Origin: Takakia lepidozioides | Taxonomy: Eukaryota > Streptophyta > Takakiopsida > Takakiales > Takakiaceae | Direction: 5' to 3' | NCBI GenBank assembly: GCA_030704615.1 | Contig: CM060732.1 | Coordinates: forward strand, 81,243,171 to 81,307,170 | DNA length: 64,000 bases | Shown: piece after piece, positions 43,880-55,800 of the stretch | Layout of the letters: the number at the start of each line of letters is the position of its first letter | Numbering within the stretch: the first letter of the stretch is position 1 | Made by a program: the position numbers and the translations under genes | The notes under the pieces: model-generated | Told to the model about the DNA's origin: nothing | Seen by the model: the letters and a program-made list of their open reading frames with translations, nothing else | Database searches by the model: none

Positions 43880-44665
43880 TCATGACTGATTGTTCTGCGC
43901 GGGCTGAGTACTTAGAGATTTCCAACTCTTCTATCTTGGAGTTTCCGCCTCGAATAATGAAGGGATGGGTGAGTAAAAGCCGCGCGACAGGCTCAGACAC
44001 ACGTCCAATCCGGTCATACTTTATTTCTTATAATTTGTGTTATGAGATCAATGCCCGTCTTTGTTGACCCAAAACTCAGAATTAGGAAGAGAATGATCGA
44101 GAACTTCTTGATCATATGAAATTCCAATTGAGGTCTTTGACGAGCTTCACCGCGCGCGCAACCGCGGGGGGGAAAATGCGACGTCGATCCGGGGCCTGGA
44201 GTCCGGCGACGAGGTGGGTTGGGCTCAAGAACCGCCCACCCGTGAGATGTGTTGCTAAGCTTGGCGGAGGGTCAGCGGTCGATGGAGGGAACTCCTCCCG
44301 CTATCCTAAACTCCCATCAAACGCAGGATTCATCTCCTACGCTCGCGAGGCAAAATTTGTTCGTGTCACTTACGGAATCTACTCCTAGCTAATTTCCTTC
44401 CAAGACTTCTTTATTAGCGTTAACAGGGCTTCACCCCGGAGTTAGCGGTGTCCCCGGAAGATCCTCTTCACATGGAGTGACTGCTGCCGGAAGCGTTAAG
44501 GGCAAGCCGCTTAGGTCTGGGTTGCTTCACCAACATGCTCCCCCGGATCGTACGTGTATGCAAAGGGGCCGCCTACGTTCCTGCTATCCGGAGGGGAGAG
44601 AACATCCTAGCCTAGAAGATAAACTCTTCGCCTGGACGATATCGCAATTTCCCGCTAATTTCTAG
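43880..44665. other. GC-richer island of unknown origin
   Basis: This block (for example ccgcgcgcgcaaccgcgggg at about 44149) differs sharply from the AT-rich sequence on both sides and carries short frames (43882-44067, 44116-44388, 44477-44665) without recognised domains. The texture (gagggaactcctcccgct, cggaggggagagaacatc) reminds me of plant mitochondrial intron sequence, but I cannot support that from the sequence alone. Confidence 0.3.
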
Positions 44666-47010
44666 AGCCATTGGTTATTTTCTAGCAATAGCTGTTAATA
44701 AGGAAATTGAGAAAAATACTATCCTAGGCAAGCTCTTGTACTTAGGAAATAGAGATAAAAACCCTAGATTTAATTATATCTATCCCTATTTTCTGGTAAC
44801 TTTCTAAGCAGAAAACCCCCTTCAAAATTAATTACTTTGGTGAAAAAATCACTAATTCTAGAAAAATAGGCATTAGGTAGGAATTTATCTAAGCTTGGCC
44901 TCTAGAGTCTAGATAATTCTCTAACCCCCTCCCATTGCCCAAAAACCATTCTCATGATGTGGAACCACATGGAATTGGCCCTATAGATCAAAACAACCCC
45001 CTATGTCCTTAATACATAGCCCCCTAGCCTCTAGGTCCTAGGTTCAACCCCCCCCACCCCAAGAGCTAAAATAGCTTTTCAAACAACGGATGAAAAATTG
45101 TTTTTTCATCCACTGGTCATCCCTGCAACCAGATGAAAAACTGCATTCCTCATCCTATCTTCATCCATTGTTCATCCATCCTACAGATGAAATACTGCTT
45201 ATCTCATCCGCCTCTCATCCATCCATGGCTAACCATCCTCTATTCCCCATTCCTCAAAAAACGCTTCTCACATATGAATAATATATTTTGGTGGGTCCAC
45301 TGTTGGTTCCTCCACCTTCCTAAAGTGCATTTTAAGGCTCAGTGCAAATGGAAAAGACTCCCTCTCCTACTCCAAACCCCCTTCTACCCCTCCCAAAAGC
45401 TTTGTACTTCTCGTCCGCTTTTCGGGAGCAAGGTGTTTCGGTGTGAGCCGAGTGGCCGATTCCCCATCTGACTACCTATGACATACCAAAACGAAAGCCT
45501 CGAAGACCTCCACCCTCCATTCTAATTTCCGATCCAGCCGCTAAGGAGACGACATATCAAAACTCCCTCAATCGACCAAGACAAGAACTATTCAAAAAGT
45601 ATTTTCCTGCCTAAGACCCCCCCTTAAGCTATTATCCGTTGGTCCGTCCCATCCCTTTTACCCGCTGGTCGCAGATCCTTGTAGGGCCATGTGGCGAGGC
45701 GTAGTAGGACGAGGCGACGGACCGATGGTCGCAGCCGCGCGGGTAAAGCGACAGACCGTTGGGTAAATCCAGGAAGATCTTAAGTGGCAAGCACGGCCTA
45801 CCCCACTCTGCGTGGCTGCTGTCGAGCAGCTTGGGGGCTGGGATGGTCAATGCCTCGAGGTACGCGGGGCCTGCAGCCCGCTTCAAACCAATAGCCAGCT
45901 CCTGGCTATTGCCATGGTATCCCCTTTATGGCGCCTCACTTTTGGGAACCCCATCATGGATCCATGTCTTTTTGCCTTTACCTAAAAAAAACAAGAAAAT
46001 AAAAACAAACCTAACCCCAAAGGGGCTAGCCTAACCTTCCCAAGAACCAAGCTAGGTAGGCCATATTAGATCAGATTTTTTACCTGTAAATTAGTTATGC
46101 ATGAAAAATAAAATTCCAGCGACAAAATATACTTGAAAAAAACATCAAAACTTTGCTAGCTCTTCCACCTTGCTTCTCCCCTATGGGCGGTGATATGCTT
46201 AACAAAGAGACACTTGAATGGCAAGTATAGTGGGCTTAGTACACACTAAGCTACACTCACTTGCTTCAAATGAAATGAAATAAAAAATCTAAAGAAGGTT
46301 TCCCACCAAGCTCATGCAAGCATCTACCCAAATGTTAGTGGGTTAGCTTCCCTCGCATGCTTAGTTAGCTTCACACATGAAAATAAGGCCTAGTGCCAAC
46401 AAAAAAGAGAACGCACACCCCACTTAGAGATCCCATTGCATGGTTAGCTCCCTAGGGTTAGATCTTTCCACTCTTAAGACAAAAACAAAACATCAAACAA
46501 AAAAGACAACTCCTTGGGCCTCTTGGCCACTAATGAGGGTTAGTCCCCTCTTTCCCAAGCTCCCACTACTTCTTTGTTAGTAGGACCAAGCTAGGGTTAG
46601 TTCAAAGGTCTCCAACAACAATGGACAAACCAAAAACACAAAATGCAAACAAAAATGGACAAAGGGCTAAGAACTTTCTCTCCACTCAAAGTTGCTTCAC
46701 TTGACTAAGTGGGCTACCAAAATTTAGATAGAAGGGGTAGTGCTCACCTCTCCTATGGGGTTTGTTGCTCCTACCTCTTCTTCATACTCCAAGGGCTCAC
46801 CACACTCTCAAATTCAAATGGCTCTTGGCCTTATAAACTAGACACCTAGGATCTTCCTACTCTTCCTAGTACTTCTAGATGCTTCCTCCAAGTTTGCCTA
46901 AAACAACTAGGCTAAACTTTAAGCCAACAAGCAATCTAGGACTTCACAAGCAAGATGCTAAGGCTAAGCAAGATTCTCAAGCTAGCTCTCTAAGCACTCA
47001 CTGACAAGCA
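44666..47010. other. No gene seen; TTCATCC-rich stretch
   Basis: AT-rich sequence. Between 45088 and 45230 the motif TTCATCC/GATGAAAAA recurs in both orientations, like the CATCC repeats at 28.7-29.3 kb. Short open frames (45090-45471, 45632-46034) have no domains. 46100-47000 is A-rich intergenic-type DNA. Confidence 0.45.
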
Positions 47011-48279
47011 ACTACAAGCAAAAAACAAATGTGAAGTGGTGAGCAAGCTCACCTCCTAATCTACTTATACTAGAAAATACTATAAAAAAAAAAATGGATG
47101 ATATCCAAAATCCTTGGATGGAAAAGACTATCAACCACTTTTTGGTTGGTAGGTGGCACATTTCATCCACCCAGCTGGTTTGGGTTAGTGCTAGATATTT
47201 CTGGCCCAAAAATCCCCTTCAAATGAATTTCTTGTGGCCACAGACGCCCGAAAACCTCAAAAATAGTGAATTGCTGATAACTTCATCCAAAAATCTTGAA
47301 ACTTGGCCACAAACTCCCTTGTGGTATGCTTGAAACAAACACCAATATTGAGGTCCATGTGGTCCAACTATCAACCATAAAAAATAAACAAGTCCCAAAT
47401 CACCGCGAAAACACTGTTTCCAACGGGTAACATATTTTTTGGTTGTGAACAGATCGACGCTTGGGCCTGAAATTCCTTTCACATCATCTTGCTTCGCTTT
47501 TAACCACATCAAAAAAATCCCTCCACAAACAACACTTGATTCTGGCTTCGTCCTGTTTGCTGAAGGTACTCCGCATAGCAAAAACCCAGTCGGCCGCTAC
47601 CGCTGGATGAGACCTCTTTAGGATTTTTTGTAGGAGACCAAGACTCCTTGGAATCACCTTGAATTGAATTCACACTAAAAAGTAAAAATGTCCTCATGGG
47701 AAAAAGAGATCACTGTCGGCAGTCTGCTACTTGCCGCACTGCAACGTCTGTTTTGCATGAATGAACTAAAACACAGGGGAACCCATGCTTGATCCCTGTC
47801 ATTGACATATCCGAGCATGAAAATGAAATTGTATCATGAGCATGTGTGCTCCACGCCTCCAGCGTCTTCATGAACTGCATTGGAGCTATGTGAAAATTTC
47901 TACCTGACATTTGCAAGACTGTTGTCAACCGTGTTGTTGAAAATATAACCCAGTGGGTAGTTTGTCGTTGAGGTCAAGCTCTCCTAACTTGCATCTACTT
48001 GAATAACGATCGGATGTTGAGGTGAGGAACAGGCAGACCGTTGCCTGCAGTTGTTTAATCGGCCCCTAGATGTTCGAACGGACGACTGGAATCACACACC
48101 CTATTTCTCCCTGCAGGTACCATAGTCATATAAACTCCTGAGCGCTTTGGCTTCATGGACGTTGCATACATCTTCTATGTGCGGCCATACCAGTAGCTAT
48201 GTCGATGTTTCGTCATTTCTGATACAAATGGTCCTTGTTCTTTACTGTCTGTGTACAATTCAACTATCCTAGCTCAAAA
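47011..48279. other. No gene seen
   Basis: Overlapping frames of 60-120 codons on both strands (47012-47697) show no domain. The remaining stretch is unremarkable. Confidence 0.4.
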
Positions 48280-49766
48280 AACTAAAAAACAATCCGCGCG
48301 TTTTTTAATGCACCTACAGTCTTCTCATCAGAACTAGTCACAATCTCTTTCCCGGAAGTGCATATGTTAATATCCTCGTTCACACAATTCTTGACAACAA
48401 ACCCCATCTCTTTGCCAGAAAGAACTGAAGCATTCACGATATCAAGTTTGTCTACAGCTCGCTGTTTAACAAGCTCTTCGTCTAGCGCTTCTTGATATAA
48501 CATCGGCTTACCATTTTTTGTTTATCCTGAAATGATTCTTTGGCAAGCTCGATTTGCAGCAACCTTGTCAGTACGGTTGTACTTGGCATATGACTTAGCA
48601 TCCCGATGTCCAGTGATGTTCATTCCATGCTCAATATGAACTTATGCCTTCTCCATTCGTGTTATTCCAACACGAGCCCTGTTTTGTTCGTGATTTTCAT
48701 AGGTCCATTCAGGTCCACCTATAGTCATCAACTTTGTAATCGCAACCAAGGTATTTTTCCCGATATGAGTTTTGTAGAACTACATTTCTTCATTTGGATT
48801 GACCTTGAGTTTGGGAGTTAGAAAGAAAGGATGCAGACCAGGCTCGGTCTCTAGGAAGACACGTCTGTGTTTCCTCAGAATTTTATAAATATTCCTCATA
48901 TCTTCGTTCTAATAACCAACAGCCTTCCGTTGATTTTCAGCTGCACATCGAGTAACGTCAACTTTCCAGTTCTTTGACGGAGAATGATGGTATTGCATGA
49001 ATTCTCCACATCCCTCATCATGTAACGAAAAATCACAATCCTCGACCTTCCGCATTTAATGTCCTGCACATATGAAAAAGTTCTTCGTAGCAACGAACAC
49101 AAACCGATTAATAACACTTGAAGGTGTTTTCACTGAAGCTTTATCTGACAACAACATTTTAGCCTCTTGGCTCCGATTGAGAACATCGCTTTTCACCACC
49201 GACCTTCCGAGACTAGCAGCCATTGAACGACACACAGCTTCATCAGCTGATAATTTGACAGGGCGATAGTTCAAGTTATGGAAGATATTAAATGGCATTG
49301 GAGGCTTCACACCCATAGAAACAATTCGAAATTCCTCTCTTGCTCAGATAATACGTCTGATGGCAGATAGTAATGCATTGATCCTCCAAAATCTACAACA
49401 CATTTTGTACATTAGTCATGATAAAAAAACAATAAAGAAACAAAATCAAGTACTGAACTCAATGTGATGTGAACAAAAATGAAAATCAATTACTTACGTG
49501 ATGGGAGGGTACAGAGAGCCATCTCGTTTTGTCACCTGCAGTATAAAGATGCTAAGCATCTCAACAAGTGGTCTCACATCAGTTTCTTCAGAAAGGTTTC
49601 CAATGGATTTCTCAGTGGAATACCCTTTGAATTTGCGCCACTCATCGAAGGCATTTTTGGCCCATGTTGCTGAGTGCTTACTACGCCAAATTCCACCTTC
49701 CGTCATATTTTTCAACTCACGAGTATCAACATCTCGGAAGTTTTGCATTGAATCCAGCAGATGCAC
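48280..49766 (-). pseudogene. Crypton-type tyrosine recombinase (DUF3504-like), decayed
   Basis: Read from 49766 downward: SKHSATWAKNAFDEWRKFKG, then IFILQVTKRDGSLYPP (the N-terminal core-binding part); then MGVKPPMPFNIFHNLNYRPV, SSVINRFVFVATKNFFICAG, and after a TAA GCGEFMQYHHSPSKNWKVDV; later FFLTPKLKVNPNEEM and finally NITGHRDAKSYAKYNR, with the G-H-R and Tyr of tyrosine recombinases. This matches Crypton-derived proteins (DUF3504; QRICH1/ZMYM-like in animals, known also from plants), which recombine DNA or are domesticated. Stops and gaps near 49070, 48905, 48790 and 48530 rule out function. In the segment FFICAG relatives have an Arg where this has Cys, so a catalytic residue may also be lost. 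Confidence 0.75.
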
Positions 49767-49799
49767 TTTGCATACTAGCTACTGATTGATGGAAAGTTA

Positions 49800-50109
49800 A
49801 TGTAATCAGACGAGATAACATTCTCTTCGGAATGTTCATTAATCGCTGAAATGATCTGCAGGTTGATAGGATCGACACTATTTGATCACTTCCTGTTCAG
49901 CCGAGGATTCACACTACTCGTAATATTATCCATCATTCATCATGCTTCTCTCAACAATCCATTCGCTGTAACTCAAATTAGATGCAATACACGGTATGCA
50001 ATAACCAAAAACACAAACAGGGTCGCGCTTCCCATGTACAAGGTTGCTCAATATCAACCGTAGATCTAGACAAATATCCACCGTCCATCTGAAACGATGA
50101 GCCACCATT
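49800..50109. other. No gene seen between the recombinase and the hairpin
   Basis: Short frames only. Could contain 5' remnants of the recombinase gene. Confidence 0.3.
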
Positions 50110-50137
50110 AAAAGAAAAGAAATCCGGGCTTTACGGA

Positions 50138-50238
50138 GTGGGAGTCCCCGCCACTCGGGTGTACCTTGGTATTCGGGTCGTGGCCCTCGGGCTACGGACC
50201 CTCATACCGCGGAACACCCTTGTGGCGGGGACTCCCAC
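50138..50238. repeat. 101-bp inverted repeat / long hairpin
   Basis: The left arm GTGGGAGTCCCCGCCACTCG... (50138-50162) and the reverse complement of the right arm (50214-50238) match at 23 of 25 positions. Inside, ggtattcgggtc pairs with gaccctcatacc, and GTGGCCCTCGGGCTAC closes the centre, so nearly the whole 101 bases can fold. It is GC-rich in AT-rich surroundings. No target duplication is clear. Confidence 0.9.
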
Positions 50239-50239
50239 T

Positions 50240-52050
50240 ATACATAAGTCCTCCTGTCACGATGAAACTTCTTGTCGGAGAAGGTAAGGATTTTAACAAA
50301 TGGAATTGCTAGGCATTGGGTGGTAGTTGGCTCACGCTCACCAAAATGGCAAGGTCTAAGTTGTTCCATGGTCACACCCAATGACCCCCATTTTATAGGA
50401 GGGTGATGGATGAATAGATGGGCCGTTGAACCCACAAGTGGCCCATCTTCCTTTGGGAAAGTGTACAATCAACATGTTATCATCAATTATCATAATATTT
50501 TACTATAAAATGGGTTGGCTATAATGAATGATCCATGAAGCGACCTTGTGCCCTAATGTTGCTAGGCCATGGCATTCCATAAATACATTTCTTTTTTAAC
50601 ATTTTGTACAAAGATAAACCAAAGAAAAACATAACATTCTAGGACTAACATGAGCTCTCATATTAGTATGTTTGTTAGTGTAGTATAGTGAGAGTTAGAA
50701 GAAGGTCATTGGAGGCTTTGGGCTTCATTAAACAGGTTCTAGAGACATTAAACAACCATTGGACATGGATAATGCAAGATGAAATGCCATAAAAGTGTGT
50801 ATACCATGTTGGGTCATCATGCATTTTTGGCCTGTATGTGTATTTTGATTCTTGCATAATATGAGGCTTTGAGTACACACTTGATGACAGTCTCTAACCA
50901 GTCATCCCATCATGGATGCCCGATATAGCCGGTCCAATATTTTGAAAAAAACATACTATCCAGAAAACTAGATATGCGTAAATAGCATCCATTGGACCAA
51001 AATACTTTTACTGATGAGGCTGTTTATGAGTCTTATAGAGTTGAATCAAAATGTTATGATAATGATAAGATGAAGTTTCTTTACCGTCCAATGAACAAAT
51101 CAAGCTCCTATTTGTTTTTCCTAACTTTGAAGATTTTTTTTGCCGTAGTGGGTCTATTGACACATTTGCATCTCACGCAACTATAGGATCGATCATCTTC
51201 AAGGTCATGAACAAATTTGAATTTCATCAAACATCACACCAGTTTCTCCATCTCAACAAATCCCAACTCTGTTCAGCGACAGATCACGTTAGCCCAATCA
51301 AGGAAATCCAAGGTACTGGCAGGCCACCATGAAGACCTGCAGCTATCCTGAGGATGATCTATCTGATGTACATATAACTACAGCCATATTTCTCAGCAAT
51401 CTTACAAACAGTTCCTCTAGAGATTCCAAGACCTAATTGGCATATTTGTTCGGATTTGGCCACTTGAGTGCTCTTGATCCACTGCCGCCAGTGTCTTCCA
51501 TCGACTCCAACTTCACCGTCTGGAATTATTTTCTCCACCTGGTTCGCACTAAGTTATTGTAGATGTGGCCGGCTGCACCGATCACTCACAACTGATTTGG
51601 TGCACGGTAGTCTTATTGATTCTTATAACGAGAAGATCACAGAGCACTTTCATCTACTTAGTGCCAAGGCACCACCATACCTGAATTGACATTCAAAGCC
51701 ACAAGAATTTTCAGAGATGCACCAGGAATATAGTCCAGAAGTACACACACACATTAATGGCAACTAAAGATATCCATTTGAAGCTTGCAAGGAAGCACTA
51801 GATCGGAGGATTCTGGACCTCATCTCACGACATCAATGCTACATTACATCCAAAATATTCTCATGCCTGTCACAATATTATTTGAGGTTCTAGATCAGCA
51901 CCTATTGTTTATAACGTGTTAGCATTACTAAAAAAGTGGGTTCACTTAGGACGATATAATCGGCTATCAGGACTTGTGAAAATATCCTTACGAAAGGGGA
52001 GTGTATGGAAGGGGTCTAGAGATAATCTGAGACCCATTTCAGCTGAAAAC
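50240..52050. other. No gene seen
   Basis: AT-rich sequence with short frames. The downstream exon(s) of the minus-strand gene at 52293-52656 should lie here or in 52051-52290, but I could not place them. Confidence 0.4.
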
Positions 52051-52292
52051 ATTGTATTTTCTGTGTGCTGCAGGGTCACCATCTCGCTGGCCATCATACA
52101 AGTTGAGTGTTCATTCTAAACATAAAGGACATATGAAAAAAATTCCAGATGGGATCCAGTCAATGATGGGTGATAAGGACTCCAACCACTGGCAGGTGTG
52201 GCCAACAGAACCATGCTTACTGGACAAGACGTACGTAGCTATGAACAATCTCTCAGATAGATACTTCTTCAACGACTTGGAAACAAATTTAC

Positions 52293-52656
52293 CGTTGCAC
52301 GTCGTTCCAGGTTCCACTCTGACATCGCAAGCAAGAGGAATGGCGAGTGCGCTCTTAGCATCGATACCAGTAGTATGGGTCGCAACAAAACACATGCATT
52401 TTGGAGAGACATTTGCAATGGGAAGACAACAGTCTCTTCCTGGAGAAGGACCAGGAGTCCTGGCATACTTGAGACATGGGGCCAGCGTGAGCATGGCTGG
52501 CGTACAGGAGGTATCGTCCCCGCCGACCTCGACACTGGTTGTTCCAATCTCGGTCGAATGGCTGATCTCTCTCATGGCAAGTGACGGCATCATACATGCC
52601 AGTAGCATGAGCATTGTGATCAGCAGGGCTCTAGTCCCAACCAGCTTGTGATCCAT
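52293..52656 (-). CDS. Lipid-transfer-like protein (8-cysteine motif), exon 1
   Basis: ATG at 52656 starts a hydrophobic signal peptide (LLITMLMLLACMMPSLA). The mature part has the eight-cysteine pattern of non-specific lipid transfer / LTPG proteins: SC, then APCL, RDCC, KCMC, ACD and TTC, which form four disulfides around a lipid cavity. The fold works outside the cell, in cuticle or wall lipid transport and defence. After the eighth Cys, AAC G is followed by GTAAATTT, a fair donor at 52292, which suits this family since many LTPG genes have an intron just there. A second exon with a Ser/Pro-rich tail and GPI signal was not found. Frame intact and no break seen, so this may be a real host gene. 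Confidence 0.75.
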
Positions 52657-52795
52657 ACTTGCAGATACCCCCGAAGATCAGCTTCCCTTCCAGACCAGAA
52701 AACTATGAAATCTCGTCCTCCTTCACCAGCTCGCTTTGGTTACTAGTCTCTCTTAAAAACCCACAAGCTGCTGCCAAGGATCGAAGGCCTGCTAA

Positions 52796-52803
52796 TATAT
52801 ATA
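52796..52803 (-). promoter_or_regulatory. TATA box of the lipid-transfer-like gene
   Basis: On the minus strand CTGCAGTATATATATTAGC contains TATATATA, 140 bases upstream of the ATG at 52656, leaving room for a leader of about 110 bases. It is the only good TATA element near that start. Confidence 0.55.
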
Positions 52804-52859
52804 CTGCAGTTTTCTTTTTTTCTTTTTTCTTTTTTTTTGAACAGCAGTTGATAAGGGCG

Positions 52860-55800
52860 CATTAACTATTCTTCCCATGCCGCCAGGCCACGTGTCCCTC
52901 GCGGTGTACCACTCTTTCGGCTGGTAGCTCACAAGGACCCCAGCCTCGACCGGAAACTACCGGTCGCCAACTGCTTGTCGGAGCAATCTATTACCGGTAA
53001 CTACCAGTACCCACTAACCGGCAATCACCGGGTTTGTCCTCTCTTTGGAAAAAACAATTAAAGAAGAATAAATAAAGAAAAAAACTTTATTAAAAATTAT
53101 TCCATGTTGGCTCTAGCTTGGCATGTTTTTTGCAATCCTTTGTGAAAGGAAGACTAATTAATCTGAAAGTGCTTCCCCACTTGGGTCTTTTTATAAAGCT
53201 ATACAGGTTATGTTTTGCTTCATATCCATCTGATCTTTTTTTCAAGACATCACCTTTACAACACTAGCATGGATCAGCCATGATCGTCTTTTCGTTATTG
53301 AAATGCTATGGGAAAGAAGACTTGGTCACGCTGAAATCGCTTCATACCGACAGCGGTCTGCGGCTGTTTACATCGGCATCCAGAGAACATGATATTGTGA
53401 ATTTTATGCCTCCTGCAGATGGTGAGGTGTTCTTGGTCGTTCTCACGAGTTCTTTCATATTCATTCGAGGGATCTGTGAGCTTTACTTCCAGAAATGACA
53501 TTATATGAATTCAGGTCACGGAATGGCGTGGATCACTCTCTCTCAGAGGTGCCAACATTACTGAGTTCCTTCGCTAGCCAGACTCGGACCTTTACTTTGA
53601 AGATCCTCTGTGAGAACCTAATTATTTCGTGGGTTATCCGCTGGAAGGCTAGAATGGCCAGGCCCACCGACCTGAGAGGCTGCCTGAGGGCCTTGCTCTG
53701 CATGGGCTCTCTTCAAATACAACTTTGGTGGACTCTGCGCGCAGGGCCCACTTGAAAAAGCAAACTAGAACCCGAGGACCCATCTGCTGATCAAAGAGAC
53801 TGCAATTGGCATGGAACAACTTTGAAGGAACGTTGAAGCAGCACCGAGATCAGGCAGGCCAGATTAAAGCCCCATAAACTATCCAATTAGTTGATCCGAG
53901 ATATGAGCTATCACTCATTTGTCGGCGTTCATTTCAGCAAGTATCTCTTGGTTTTTTAGGTACTTTATTCGACCTTCTATACAGTTTTATTATGGTCTGT
54001 TGTCCTGTTGCAGTTTCCGTTCTTAGTGGGCCAGCGTGCAGAGCCCAGCAGATTAAATAAGTACCCAAGAACAAGTCGGAAAAATTGAGGCGGGGGAGGC
54101 CACAAGCCGTCCCCTCGTTTTTATACCTCTTATTATTAGGGTCTCAGAGGTCGGCGGGCCCGACCCGGCCAAGCGGTGGTGGACCTTCCCAAGTTCCCGG
54201 AAGGCTGGTCCGTCTCCACACTTGTGCAGTTCCACACTTGACACTGCGTGCACACGTTTCCAAAGCCTGGACACACGGCTTGATCCAATCGCTGTACTGT
54301 ACCATGTTCCTGCCTCCGTGTTGGCCACTCCCAACGTCTCGTTTTTCTTGACCTTAAATTTGTCCCCGAACTGTTGTTGGGTGCTTAGTTAGGACGAACG
54401 GGAGGTCTTAAAGCCCCAGTGTTTGCTACCGTCCTTTGGATTAAGATTAAGATTCTTCTTCTATTCCGCCAACTCGGGACGTGTATCTTCTACATTGTAT
54501 CTGGATAGCAGATGGGTTGGTAGAGGTAGGACCGGCGGTGAAGCGAGCCTGTCAATATAAATACAACATACAAGTAGGTCTACATGGGTCAACACCGCCA
54601 TCTTTGCAACCGACGCCTTTCGAGCCACACGGTGGAGTCCGTTGGAGTCCGCGCTATAGCTTCGCCTACTCACAGCGTCGTTTTTTATTCAACAAACTGT
54701 CATCATAGACCAGCTCCAAAAAAAAGCCTCATATGTCGAGTCATATGTCCAGTTTACAGTCGGAGGGCTCTGTCAATCTGTTACAGATTCGTAGAATCAC
54801 GTCGTCTTCAGCCCAACATGTTCTTACACAGGTGAAAATGGTGGGTTTCCTTAATATTCCACTGGTAACATTTGGTTTAGCAACGCATTCATAAGTTTAC
54901 TTATTAGGGTGATGCTCATTGTGGTTAGCCGATACCTCAAGGCAGACTATGGTATGTGATGTGAGGTCATACCTCTTCATGGAGTGTAAGGGCTGTTATT
55001 CTTCAGTGGATGCTTAGGTCAAGACTTTCAATATAATTTGTCCATTAGGTTGATCCAGACATGCACTTTGAGATGACGTTCCAGTTACATACGTACATGT
55101 ACGTATGCAATTGCAGGAGTGCAGTGGGCCTGAGGAAAGCAACGCAGTGATAAATGAAGGCCCAAAAATTCAACGGGGCAGAGGCCTTTCAAGAGAGGCG
55201 CGCCAACAAGGGCCAGACAGGTGGTTGGAGAGCTGAGTCTAGCTTTGGTTTGTGTCTGAACACCGTATTCTGTGGGCTTGAGGAGAGCCTTGCTGTGATA
55301 GATGAAGATCCAAATATTACAGCAAAAGACGGGGCAGTGGACTCCAAAGGTAGGCCAGCCAACAAGGCCCCGACAGGTGGTTGGAGAGCTGCTGCCTATC
55401 TATTAGGTATGCGTCTGAACACACATCCGACTTTGAGACTGGCTTGCTTGGCAGCTAGTGTATTATATACTTACAAGATCGTAATGACCAGTGAAATCGT
55501 GACCATAACTTCAAAGATTAACACCAGTACTTAGAGGACGTCCGTACGTGGATGTGGATAACCGCATCTAGATAAAAATGTGTACAAGTTGCTACCACTC
55601 TAAGACCTGTTTCCATTGGAATAATATTATCAGTCCCAGATGCATTCTATACTGGTCAAGTAATCTATGTATATAGCTAATTTGTGCAATTAACCTGGAC
55701 CATTTCAGAGGGCCATCTAGGATCTTCTCCTCAGACGGTGAGATGTTTGGATATCGCTGGTGCTAACACAATTTGTATATGACAGCTTGTCATAATGGGA

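Noticed and set aside
47219-47581. 120-codon minus-strand ORF
   Set aside because: Trp-, Cys- and Phe-rich without any family pattern; overlaps frames of equal quality on the other strand.
52052-52651. 199-codon plus-strand ORF
   Set aside because: It is the antisense shadow of the lipid-transfer-like exon, whose signal peptide and eight-Cys pattern on the minus strand are decisive.
54053-54835. Paired short ORFs on both strands
   Set aside because: No domain, no start context or splice support, mutual shadows.
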